Positions 31,660 through 42,065 of a stretch of DNA of 64,000 bases are shown here, one piece after another. Both the position numbers and the translations under genes were made by a program. Under the pieces are notes generated by a model. The model searched no databases. It saw nothing but the letters and a program-made list of their open reading frames with translations, and was not told the origin of the DNA. This DNA is from Arion vulgaris (Eukaryota; Mollusca; Gastropoda; Stylommatophora; Arionidae). The DNA lies in assembly GCA_020796225.1 (NCBI GenBank), contig CM036767.1:28925253-28989252 (forward strand), given 5' to 3'. How positions within the stretch are numbered: position 1 is the first letter of the stretch; each line of letters opens with the position of its first letter.

Positions 31660-33371
31660 TTCTTCTTCTTCTTTTTTCGTCACACTGCTACCGGGTTGTT
31701 GCCCAGTGTCGTCACACTGCTACCGGGTTGTTGCCTAGTGTGATCACACTGCTACCGGGTTGTTGCCTAGTGTCGTGGTTTTCTGTTTTTGGATTGCGCT
31801 CTTCTGGTGGTTTGTGTGATTGTTATCTTTGCTCTTTGATAGGATTCTGCTACGCCATCTAACCATCTTTTTCGTGGTCTTCCTCTTTTTTCTTTCCCGA
31901 TGTTCTGTTGTAGAAGACTCTGTATACTGTGGAGTTTGGATGCATTCTTATTAAGTGGCCAAACCACTTATTCTTTGTTTCTCTATCAAGCACGGTTTTG
32001 TGCCAACTTTCTTTCTTATGCTGATGTTAGTGATTCTGTCTTTTCTGGTGTTGTTGGTAACTTTTCGTAGGCAACGCATTTCACATGTAGTTATTTTTGT
32101 GACTGCGCTTTGCTCAATGTCCGTGTTTGGCTCTGGTAACACAAAGTAGGTATAAAAAAGCTGTTGATCATCTGTTGCTTAGCTGTGAAATTTTTGGGTG
32201 CCTTAACAGTGGGGCTAGCTGGTAGGTTACAGCATTTACTTTTTGCACTCTAGCCTCTATCTCTCGATCCAGTTTTCCGTCTTCTGTGAATATGCTCCCT
32301 AAGTATTTGAATTCTTGCACTTGGTTTATTTTAGTGCCATTGACATGGATGTCTAGATTATTATGTTTTCTTCCCATATTCATTATTTCTGTTTTAGTGT
32401 TGTTGATTTTCATGTCATGTTTTACACAATTTTTGTTCAAGGTGTCAATATGATGTTGTAGATCTTGTTCATTTTGATGTATCAGGCACTGATCATCTGC
32501 AAACAGCAGTTCATTTATTTCATCATTATCTGAATTTGACTCTTGAGTTATTTTATCCATATACGCAATAAAGAGTAATGGTGAGAGGACACAACCTTGT
32601 CTAACACCTGATGTAATGGAGAATCAGTCGGTCATTTCATCTGTTGTTCTTACTGTACTCTGGCTATCTTGATATAAGGCCATGATATTACCTAATAGTT
32701 GTCCCTGGAGGCCATATTCTTCAAGGATCTTCCATAGTTTGCACCTGTTTACTCTATCAAATGCCTTGTCTTGGTCTATAAATATAAGTTGTTTACTATG
32801 ATTGTATTCAATTGTTTGTTCGCAGATCTGTCTTAGTGTAAATATTGCGTCTGTGCAGCTCTTACCCTCCTAAACCCAAACTGGCTATTGCTTAACTGGG
32901 GCTCTAATATATGTCTTGCTCTTCGCTCCAATATTTTTGCAAACATTTTTCCTATATGTCTCAAAAGACAGATACCTCTGTATGTTTCACACTCTCTTTT
33001 GTCTCCTTTGTTCTACCATATTGGGACTATAATATCTCTCTGCCAGTCCTCTGGAGCCTCTTGTGCCTCCCAGGCTATGTTAAAATTCTGGTCAGCCATG
33101 TTATTGCTGTTGTCTTACACACAAGTAACATTTCTGTTGCTATATCATCTATCCCTGCTGCTTTCCTTCTTTTGCTTTGATTTAGTGCCATTTCAACCTC
33201 GGATTCTAAAATGTTCAATTGTTGGTATTTTCCATGTTTCATTTGAAATGTTTCTGTACGTTGTGTTTCGCAGTTTAACAGTTCCGTAAAATATTCTTTC
33301 CATCTGTCTTTAATATCTTTGCTGTTGGACATCCAAAAGCCGATATTTAGGTTTTGCACCATCATGAACAT
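31660..33371 (-). pseudogene. LINE family 3 reverse transcriptase, nested in a hAT element
   Basis: Reading leftwards: DIKDRWKEYFTELLN and KRRKAAGIDDIATEML (pre-RT region, about 33100-33320), LIFIDQDKAFDRVNR (motif A, about 32740-32790), SGVRQGCVLSPLLFIAYMDK (motif B, about 32555-32615), LLFADDQCLIHQ (catalytic motif C, about 32475-32520), QEFKYLGSIFTEDGKLDREI (about 32260-32320), EMRCLRKVTNNTRKDRITN, VWPLNKN, KRGRPRKRWLDGVAESYQRA (about 31830-31890), then an (AAG)n-rich end. The endonuclease is missing. Stops and frameshifts near 32140, 32640 and 32850 make it dead. Other copies: 28925-29085, 51850-52225 and 55035-55370. Confidence 0.92.
31678..31772. repeat. 31-bp triplication in the LINE family 3 3' region
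   Basis: CACACTGCTACCGGGTTGTT with GCCTAGTGT occurs three times in tandem. The corresponding stretch in the copy at 29045-29080 is present once. Confidence 0.9.
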
Positions 33372-33557
33372 TAGTTAAACTCTGAACGAGGCCATTGCCC
33401 CCCTTAACGATGAAAATGCCCCCTGTGGGGCGTGGGCCCCACGTTGGGAAACAGGGTCTAGAGTCTAAGGCTTATAAAGTAGCTAAAAGTATAAACTGCT
33501 GAAAAAGATTAAGCAACGGAGCTATAGTCCGTTCAACTTGTCATGCCCACAGATAAA

Positions 33558-33650
33558 AATTTGTATCTTTGTAACCATTTGATTAAATAACTTGAAAACT
33601 TGCATGTGAACTACACATGTTCCCGACGCTACGAAATATTTTTGCCATTC
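33558..33650. repeat. 93-bp direct repeat, left copy flanking an RNase H LINE
   Basis: Starts AATTTGTATCTTTGTAACC and ends TTTTTGCCATTC. The right copy is at 34479-34572, with about three substitutions and one indel. The two copies bracket the RNase H fragment exactly. Confidence 0.92.
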
Positions 33651-34478
33651 TCTTTTCTTGAGATCCCGGCCTAGACTCATGAACCAACTTTTATAATGAA
33701 TTTTACCGTGTTTTTAAGGGACTCCGTTCCTCCGTACAGCTTCTCACGAAGCTCTGTGGTTTGAGACCAGGTTTCTTTTCTTATGCCTGCTATCAGTTGA
33801 CAATCTTGCAGAAAATGCTCTGCCGTCATGTCCGCTTTTTGCATGGGCACAGGCTAGTTGTGTCAATTTTAAATTTGTGAAACATGTGGGCGCGGAGCTT
33901 GTTGTGACTGGTACGGAGGCGAAGTATGGCAACTTGTTCACTACGAGACAGACTATAGTATCCGTCGCTGTTGTTGTACTGAGGATGGTCTTTTGTCCAT
34001 TTGTCTCTATAGTGCCAGTCGATGGTTGTTCTGGTTTCCTCATAACTGATCTCGAGATCAGTCTGAGGTAGTCGCCTGCCTTCTTTTGCTAGTTTGTCTG
34101 CGTGTTCGTTTCCCCTTATGTTACAGTGTGATGGGATCCACTGAATGACGGTGCGTTTGAGTGTGTGCACTAAAGCGTCGAGTGTCACTTTCAAGTCATT
34201 TAACTCTGTTTTGCCTACACTTTTGAGTGCCGTGATGACCGATAGAGCATCAGTGAATATCACGACCTTGTTGCGAGAGGTGCCTCTTCTCTCTAGGATC
34301 ATTTCGGCCGCTGTTCTTATTGCCTCTGCCCGGTAGTTATTTGAGTATTTGCCTGTGGCAATCGCTTTTGTGACCGTCACTTTCTTTGAGAGTTTAAGCA
34401 CTATTCCTCCTCCACCATCGCTGATTGCGTTCCTTGCCGACCCGTCAGTGTACACACGTGTATCCACTTTTTTTCAAC
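33651..34478 (-). pseudogene. LINE RNase H domain and C-terminus, 5'-truncated
   Basis: A 213-codon open stretch (33826-34467) reads VYTDGSARNAISDGGGGIV (catalytic Asp), NYRAEAIRTAAEMIL (Glu), VVIFTDALSVITALKS (Asp), VIQWIPSHCNIRGNEHADKL (Asp), in the order of a complete RNase HI domain. Then LRLRTSHNKLRAHMF and a CPCK zinc-like segment follow, continuing in another frame (ADMTAEHFLQDC) to a stop near 33695. This belongs to the I/R1/jockey-like group of LINEs that carry RNase H. RT and endonuclease are missing. The catalytic residues look intact, but it has no start of its own. Confidence 0.9.
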
Positions 34479-34572
34479 AATTTGTATCTTTGTAACCATT
34501 TGATTAAATAACTTGAAAACTTGCATGTGAACTACATATGTTCCCGACGCTACAAAATAGTTTTTGCCATTC
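34479..34572. repeat. 93-bp direct repeat, right copy
   Basis: Partner of 33558-33650. If it is the insertion's target duplication it is far longer than the usual 5-20 bp. Alternatives are in the findings. Confidence 0.92.
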
Positions 34573-34939
34573 AAATAATCATACCATCTAGATTCTAGAA
34601 GTTTCCTTCTTTGTGCTATATATTTAACGCGTCCATTGGCATGGTTGGAGAAAACTAATGTTTACAGCCATTTAATAAATTAATGACAAAAATAACAACA
34701 TTAAGAACGAATTCCGTAGTTTTTTTTAACAATTCTTGCATTTTCCATGCACCAAATAGACTCGAACTTGAAAATGGTAAACAAATGACGTCATTAGTGG
34801 GAGATGGACTTTTAGTTATAGGCGTATATCGAAATTAGTGTGAGGCTATTGTGTCATATTGTTGACTTCTCAAAACAAACATTGATATAATATTTCTAAT
34901 GAGTTTGAAGTTACAGTGCAAAAACTATCATTAATACTA
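34573..34939. other. Intron 2, nothing recognised
   Basis: AT-rich, no features seen. Confidence 0.4.
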
Positions 34940-36960
34940 TACGGGGTCAAAGGCTCATGGCGGAAACATGTGCCAGGGTTAGCGAAGGGGCGCGCTAACA
35001 AAGACCCTGCCACCTACCTCCACGTGGTGACCGTGGAAACAGACTTAGGTTCCGGTCTGGCTAAGGGGGATTGGGAGAACTACAGGTAGTGGTAGTAGTG
35101 CAAGCACGGAAAAGCAATGCAGACGCCGAAAATCCCTAAATAACGCACGTATCTCCTGGTCGATGTCCGCTAAAAATTGCCCAAGTTCAAAAAGTACGAA
35201 ACAGCAGCGCGCGAGCGACCGAGATCAAAATAATAACTCCCCCTGGAGTAAATAACCGAATGAGAGGTGCATCCCAAAGCTAAGACGTGGAGCGAAAACT
35301 CGATGCACGAGTCAAAGCAGTTCCTAGGTACGGTAAATGCGACGGTAGAGGTGAACGCAATGCTCTTACCGCAAGTAGCAGCTTCCCATCCGATGGGAAA
35401 GGCTGCACATGAAGGGATGAGAGGTGCATCCAAATTGGGAAAAATGACCAACTCCCCAGGAGTAAAGGGCCGCAAACAAATTGCCAGCTTAGGCTAGAAT
35501 CAATAAGAAAGGTGCGAAACGAATCAAAAAGTTCCGGTTTACACGGCAGCGCAGCATTGTGACGCTACATGGGAAGGTATGCGGGAAACCCGTACATGAG
35601 GCAAAGCGTGGAGAAATCGATCGAATAAAGTTGACCGAGCGCAAATTCTAAAGTTGCATTCAGAGCCTAACGAAACTGCCCTCCTTGTGACAATCGGGCA
35701 AGGTACGGTTGCCAAAACAACTAACATCCCCGGAAGAACTGAGGTGGGAATGGTTGGACAAGCGCAAATCATAAAAGTTGCGTTTTTAGTGCCTAATGAA
35801 ACTGCTCTTCCTGGGACAATCGGTCAGGGTACTGTTACAATAACAACTAACTTCCCCGAAAGAACTGAGGTGGGTGATAGTGGCGAGCGCAAAACCTCAG
35901 TTACGTTGATAGCGCTGATTGAAACGACCCTCTAGAATATCTGTGTGCAGCCCCAAATCAGTGTTTCCTGGAGACAGGGAAAATACGGGTAAAATTCTTG
36001 CAAATTGCCAAGTAACGACACCCACCCGAAGCGGCTGAGAATACTCCTACTCAGGAACAAACTCACCGTAGAGAAAAAAAAAAAGTATGGCCGATAATGA
36101 AAAGGCTTGACTGGTACCACCCCAAGCATTGGCTAAGGGCAATACTTTTCGAACGCCGATCATCCTACACAGATGACGTTCTAATGTCATGGCTCAGATC
36201 ACATAAAGGCTAAGCATACTGCCAACATATGATCGTTTGTTTGACAAAGCAACACAAAAGGGAATACTTCCTGTGACTAACCCTAGAAGGGTCGAGATCG
36301 TTCGGGTCTTTACCTTAGCGACCTCACTCAGTCAACGCATGTAAGCTAATCCTCCTTGGCGAAGATCTAAGCCCAAATTTACGGCGCTAAAAGATCATTA
36401 AGGAGTGGTATCTTACGTTGTGTATGGAACGACCTCACCAAAGGCAGGAAAGCCGTTAGAGAAGGCACCCGATATGCCCTCACTAAAACTAACTCTGCCC
36501 TAGAACGAGTTAAAAGGACATTAGATCTCCTGCAACGATCACTCTTGAAGGATCTAAGCTTCAAGTACCTCGGAAGTCGGCGAGGATGTCCATATGGTTG
36601 AGTGATGCCTGTAAAAGGGTAATATAGGCCCACGCAAAAATCAGTCAGAATCGCAATACCAGGCGTCATGACTTTACGCCTGAATTGATAGCGGGTGATC
36701 GAAAGAAGAAGAATACTATACGCGCATTTCTGCAAAGAGCACATATGGGTCATCTGTACTACAGTATACAAGAACCAGAGAAAAGAGCCATTTTATTGTA
36801 GTGATACCTCCCTACCACATAAGTTAACACACGCACATTGTAACGAAGAAGTTGCGATTTGAAAAGAACGTCTCCAAGTAGCTCCGCCATTGCCGGTCCC
36901 AAGCCTGGACGTGAAAGGGGGATGGCATTATGACATGGAAGCTATCTTTAACTGTAATGT
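34940..36960 (+). repeat. GC-richer unclassified dispersed repeat, family H
   Basis: About 2 kb clearly richer in G and C than its surroundings. Blocks GTGGTGACCGTGGAAACAGA, TCCGGTCTGGCTAAGG; a tandemly repeated internal segment (CCTAACGAAACTGCCCTCCT, GACAATCGGGCAAGGTACGG at 35668 and again, diverged, at about 35792); GAAACGACCCTCTAGAATAT, CTGTGTGCAGCCCCAAATCA; and, near the end, CTCCGCCATTGCCGGTCCCA. Related sequence occurs at 61258-61420 (+) and 61950-62500 (-), so it is mobile or duplicated. A + strand stretch near 36430-36600 (KGRKAVREGTRYALTKTNS) could be degenerate coding sequence. I cannot assign a class. Confidence 0.65.
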
Positions 36961-37380
36961 AAGTTATTTAAAAACAATAATACAACTATGTCTATATTTC
37001 TTGTTTATTTCATGACTCTATTACAAGTACCAACATTTGCCCCCATGTATAAGCTGAGATGATATGCCTTAGCATGAAACTTGTCATCAAATGTCCTATT
37101 GGTGCGTTTACTGTAAAAACTAAAATTCTGTATCAGACTCGCCAAATATGCCGCCAACATCAAAGAAAACCGTTATATTACAAAATCCAGGTTTCACATA
37201 GCAATTTCTTCCATCAGAAATTTGCGTCGGTATAATTCTAAGATTGGGTGCAAAGTTTCGCTACTGTAGAATTGATAGTTTTGCTACAATTCGAATTGGA
37301 CTGTGGGCATGAGTTGTTGAACGGACTATAATAAATATGGTATATAAAAAGAAACAGTAAACATATATTTAGGGCCTCCG
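36961..37380. other. Intron 2, nothing recognised
   Basis: No domain or repeat partner was identified. Confidence 0.35.
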
Positions 37381-38110
37381 GAAAAAAAATAGTTGCGAGC
37401 GCTGAAATCAAACCACGAATCTCTCTCTCTCTCTTGCTTTCCCGTAATAGACCTATTCATGATAAAATTTGGTCCATGCAGCCTTAGCATGGGTAGCTAC
37501 GTTACACTTTCAGTCCCAGTTTGAGCACTGGTGCTTATCTTTCGGGCGTGTATCCGATTTCAACAAACTTTTACTGGGTTCGCTCTCCGTTAGCCTTTGA
37601 CTGTCCCCAGCCAAAACCCACAAGGCAGTGAGTTGCCATTTTCTTTCAGGGCAGCGATCCTTAGACGGCCTGCCTTCCCGGGCTTATGAGCCCCGTCTTC
37701 CCAACACACCGGTCGTTTTAATGAACACCTTGGTTTGTCGTCCGTTCAGGTTTTTTTACGGTTTGCTCCGCTAGCCTTTGGTTGCCCCCAACCATAAACT
37801 ACAAGACAGCAGTAGTTCTTCCTGCGAGAAGAACAGAGTTTTGTTTCATGGGACGCTTTCGTGGTTCTTTTTGAACATTGGGCGTACTTTTGCGGACTTC
37901 GGCCAGGAAATGTGTGTATTGTTCAGGGATTTCCAGTCTCTGCATTGCAGTGACCACTGTTTTGGTTGCGGGCGTTCGTACTCTGCTATCTCGCAGTTCT
38001 TTATGAGTATGGGCATATATTTGCGGGCTTCGTCCAGGAAATGTGTGCGATTGTTCAGGGATTTCCGGCCCATATGTTGCTTTTCTGAGTTCACACTGTC
38101 ACCACAGATA
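37381..38110 (-). repeat. Dispersed repeats, partly family L-like
   Basis: 37548-37720 has blocks related to family L in complement (GGGGCTCATAAGCCCGGGA, TTGAAATCGGATACACGCCC). 37880-38080 contains two diverged copies of CGGCCAGGAAATGTGTGTAT with TTGTTCAGGGATTTCC, a segment that recurs at 62645-62690. The - strand frame (RKSLNNRTHFLDEARKYMPI) may be degenerate LINE coding. Not classified. Confidence 0.5.
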
Positions 38111-38327
38111 TTATCTCCACAGATAAACCACGAATCTTATTTATTTCGGAGTGCATCGTCTAGCACTGAAAAAGTACGTTTTTAAGACCACGACTAGTTA
38201 GCTCTAATAAAAAGAGCTTCACTGTGTCGTGTCTTTCAAACAGCTTCGACTACACAACATTGAAAATCAGGTCAGATTCGAACAGTGCTGGCACAAACCA
38301 GAGCCAACTATAAACTTATGGCCTTCG

Positions 38328-38640
38328 GCCTCGGGTAAGAATTATGGGAAATCAGACCACAACTACACCACGTGACCTCGTATTCAAGTATTGGTGTATA
38401 TAGACGAATTCATTTTTAAATCAAAACAAAATGCTAAATCGAAGATATATTATGCAACAAGTTAAGTTTAACAATAAGGAATATCAATATTATGAATATT
38501 TTTCCCTAATAAATAACCATAGACTCACAGAATTGAGTAAAATTGCAAAAAAAGCGTGCAGTGTTCTATCAAACATCTATAATTTCCAGCCCCTTCTCTG
38601 ATCTAGGTTAGGATTTCCCGGTCAGTTTTTGGCCTAGTTA
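38328..38640 (+). repeat. Dispersed repeat, unexpanded relative of 20330-21960
   Basis: Contains CGTGACCTCGTATTCAAGTA, GACGAATTCATTTTTAAAT, one copy of ATGCTAAATCGAAGATATAT...AACAAGTTAAGTTTAACAAT, then CATAGACTCACAGAATTGAG. The order is the same as in intron 1, but with a single 66-bp unit where that copy has about 21. Confidence 0.88.
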
Positions 38641-39885
38641 TCTAGAGTTGGCTGTGCACAAACACAGACGATTATCATTTGTACTTGTATATATGAGACG
38701 AAACAATCGCACATATACAACCAAGTACACATATATATATATATGTAGACCAGACACCAACATGTGGTTCTAAAATTGAATCCAGGAGGCAAAAGAGGTA
38801 GGGAACGACCTAGAGAAACAAGGAGACGAACTGTAGGCAGAGAAAGAGAAGAGACAGGAAATACCTGAAATGAACCAAGCTGACTTGCGGAAGATAGATC
38901 TGGTTAAAGAAAATTTGTTAATGCCGTATGCTTCAAATGACGTTAAGAAACGAAAAAGATACACATATAACATACATGTACACATCAGTTATAGGTAACG
39001 TCAAGTATATTTGTAACTGGTGAATAAGGGAGAACCCCAGAGCCAATCTGTACTGTCCAACGCGGCGCCTGCGTTCAGAGTTGATCTCAAAAACTCTTAT
39101 AAAACACATTCTCATGGATTATACGAAAAGAGTTCATTCTTATTTTCATGCTTTTTGGCCTATACTCTCTTAAATAAAAAAAACTAATAAAGTTCGTCCT
39201 TAGGTTAAAAATGCCGTGCCTCGGCTTAAAGAGGCTTTAATCCCTGACACAACAAACAAACAAACAAAAACACAACCAAAACATCTACTTTAGTGCGAAC
39301 AAAATGTGAAGCCGTAATTTGTATGTAAATTGTGTCAATAATCTAACACGTATGTATGGTATCACACATAAGCAAGCAAGCGTGAATAATATAATCATAA
39401 AACTGCTATTATTTTATTATTCACTTATGTTTGCTTATGTGATACCAAACAAACATGTCTACTTATGCTTGCTTATGTGATACCAAACATACATGTCTTT
39501 GTCCTGAAATGCCAATTTATTACGTATTATCGCAGCTTCCCTTGGTTTTCTCCAGATCGGATCTGATCCGCTCTGACCAGATCAGATTTGTAGGTTTCCG
39601 CATATGACGTCAGTGATCTGAGCTCGTTAAGGAGATGCCCATGATTTAAACAAACAAATGGAAAGATACTCGTCAAACCCCCGATGCATTATGAACAGTA
39701 AAAAAACGTACATGAACAGGAAGACTCCACATTTTCCTCCCACTGAAGGCAAGACATGTCAGACCAGTAGATACCAAGCATTTGAAATGAAACAAATACG
39801 CTTCATACAGTTAACAACTGCTCAACTTTCTTACACGAAAAAGGGCTGCTTCTGTAAATCATCTCTAACTGGATTCATAGGCAGA
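38641..39885. other. Intron 2, minor repeats
   Basis: 39190-39255 (CGTCCTTAGGTTAAAAATGC, CTTAAAGAGGCTTTAATCCC) matches 48610-48675, a SINE-like tail. An inverted repeat occupies about 39345-39465: GGTATCACACATAAGCAAGC against GCTTATGTGATACC, which also occurs a second time at about 39468-39486. No gene was found; an 82-codon frame at 39658-39906 has no recognised domain. Confidence 0.5.
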
Positions 39886-40085
39886 GACTATCTGTCTAGA
39901 CTTTGAATAGAGAATCTGAGATTGAGGAATCTGATTACAGGAGACTATCTGTCTAGACTTTGTGAACATGAGGAATCTGATTACAGGAGACTATCTGTCT
40001 AGACTTTGTGAACATGAGGAATCTGATTACAGGAGACTATCTGTCTAGACTTTGTGAACATGAGGAATCTGATTACAGGAGAAGA
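39886..40085 (+). repeat. 46-bp minisatellite in dispersed repeat family K
   Basis: About four tandem copies of CTGATTACAGGAGACTATCT, GTCTAGACTTTGTGAACATG, AGGAAT (starts at 39931, 39977, 40023 and 40069). The flanking AACTGGATTCATAGGC on the left and GAGAAAGAAAC on the right align with a single-copy version at about 60225-60305 (AACTGGATTCATGGAG, AGACTTCCGAGCATGTGAAA). Confidence 0.82.
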
Positions 40086-40349
40086 GAAAGAAACTATATT
40101 CTAGAACATGAAATCAACTGAACCAGCAATTGATCATCATACAAAATGATATGATGCGCAAATACAGCTTCCTTCCGGTGTGAAATATCTAACCATCTCG
40201 AACTTTTTAACTTTGACAAGTGTATTTGTGGCACTGGTTAAAGAATCTTACGTCATTTATAAACGTACGGTTCCTGAAAAAGAATTGTGAATATATGAAC
40301 AGTCTAAGATTGTCCCTGTTTTATTTGAAAATATTCAAACCAATCTCTC

Positions 40350-41475
40350 AAAGTTTACTATTTTGTAGAACACGTCTCAAAGTTTATTACTTTGTAGAAC
40401 ACGTCGTCTCAAAGTTTACTACTTTGTAGAACACGTCGTCTCAATTTACTACTTTGTAGAACTCGTCTCAAAGTTTACTATTTTGTAGAACACGTCGTCT
40501 CAATTTACTATTTTGTAGAACACGTTGTCTCAAAGCTTACTACTTTGTAGAACTCGTCTCAACGTTTACTCACTACTTTCTAAACTCGACGTATCAAAGT
40601 TTACTACTTTGTAGAACACGTCTCAAAGTTTACCACTTTGTAGAACACGTTGTATCAATTTACTACTTTGTAGAACACGTCTCAAAGTTTACCACTTTGT
40701 AGAACACGTCGTCTCAAAGTTTACTACTTTGTAGGGGGACTGCCTAGAGTAGTTGATAGTAGCTCTGCCTGCTAGTTGTGAGACGCCTCATAGCTCGGGT
40801 TCGAACCTACTGTCCGGCATTTGTTCGAGTCCCTGGTCTTACTCAGGACGATAACTTGAGTACCTCTGAAGTCGGAGAAAATCTGCCTGTATGGCGAGGA
40901 ATACTAATTACGAGTACATTGAGCACACGGCTGGCTGCCAGTGTAAAGTAATTTACAATGTGCACGCTGCTGCCATTGTAAGAAATTGGAAAAACGGATT
41001 TTCACACAAAAATCAGTTTCAGAGATGAAACTTCGTTTGAGTTGAAAGCGGACGAAAGAAAAAAAAAAAAAAACTGTAGAACACGTCGTCTCAATTTACT
41101 ACTTTGTAGAACTCGTCTCAAAGTTTACTATTTTGTAGAACACGTCGTCTCAATTTACTATTTTGTAGAACACGTTGTCTCAAAGCTTACTACTTTGTAG
41201 AACTCGTCTCAACGTTTACTCACTACTTTCTAAACTCGACGTATCAAAGTTTACTACTTTGTAGAACACGTCTCAAAGTTTACCACTTTGTAGAACTCGA
41301 TATCTTAAAGTTTACTACTTTGTAATTTAGATGTCACAAAATTTAATACTTTGTAATTTCGATGTCACAAAGTTTACTACTTTGTAATTTCGATGTCACA
41401 AAGTTCGCTATTTTGTAATTTCGATGTCCCAAAGTTCTCTACTTTGCAATTTCGATGCCACAAAGTTCACTACTT
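40350..41475. repeat. 28-32-bp minisatellite split by a SINE
   Basis: Units of CTCAAAGTTTACTACTTTGT plus AGAACACGTCGT, then (after 41310) a shifted variety AATTTCGATGTCACAAAGTT. A roughly 220-bp block is nearly identical at 40431-40650 and 41081-41300 (offset 650), one on each side of the SINE. The right part decays gradually towards 41530. Confidence 0.92.
40736..41075 (+). mobile_element. tRNA-derived SINE, family J, full length
   Basis: A tRNA-like head (GGACTGCCTAGAGTAGTTGA, TAGTAGCTCTG; B box GGTTCGAACCTAC) is followed by about 260 bp of body and a poly-A end of 15 or more A. The flanks are minisatellite on both sides (ctttgtag / ctgtagaac), so any target duplication is hidden in the repeat. 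No second copy is seen in the window. Confidence 0.85.
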
Positions 41476-42065
41476 TGCAAGTTCAATGTTTCAAAGTTTA
41501 TCTCTTTATAAGCATTGACATCTCAAAGTTAACTACACTATAAAATCATCATCTATGTCATTACAGCGCTCTCATATTTACTGTTCCGTTTTAGATAACA
41601 AAGTCAGAGCATTTACGCAGTAATCACTATTCTGCAGTTCATTATTCTGCAGTTCCCTATTCTGCAGTTCCCTATTCTGCAGAAAGTAGTCTTACCAAGC
41701 AAATAACACCGTCTACTGGTGTGCGAATCTAGCTGATCCGCTCTGAACAGTGAACACAGAAGACAACTAAATGATGTATCAAATAACATGAAGTGAAATA
41801 ATAAATATTACTTTATGCATACCGAATGTGTTCTGATTGACAAGCTCGGTTCGTGACAGAAGTCAACTGCTCGTTAATGTTAGGGAATCTCGTGTAGACA
41901 CAACATTCGCATGTGCTTACAGTGAACTTGTAAACAAGTGAGACAGAATGAATTACCAGGATGTATGTTGGACTCTTTTCTTCTTCATTATTTGAAATCG
42001 TTGTGAAGGCGCTGATTTTGGTGGAATTAATGACGTCAAGAAATTGTACATATTTGTACATATAG
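41476..42065. other. Intron 2, short (TTCTGCAG) array, otherwise unassigned
   Basis: ATTCTGCAGTTCCCT is repeated about four times at 41630-41685. Nothing else is recognised. Confidence 0.45.

Larger units (their letters stand above)
31530..33455. mobile_element. hAT-like element with nested LINE and perfect 8-bp target duplication
   Basis: Left end CAGTGTTTTCCAACCTTTTG, right end CCACGTTGGGAAACAGG. GTCTAGAG occurs immediately outside both ends (31522-31529 and 33456-33463), the 8-bp duplication expected of hAT transposons. Subterminal GCCCC-rich blocks are inverted (GCCATGCCCCAC / GTGGGGCGTGGGCC). About 1.7 kb of its interior is a LINE on the - strand, so the original element was only about 200 bp and non-autonomous. 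Confidence 0.9.

Noticed and set aside
33826..34467. Host ribonuclease H gene
   Set aside because: The motifs are those of a LINE RNase H, the frame lacks its own start, a further LINE-type C-terminus follows in another frame, and direct repeats flank it.
36379..36771. 130-codon open frame on the - strand in repeat family H
   Set aside because: No recognised motif, and the + strand also has coding-like stretches there. Left as part of an unclassified repeat.
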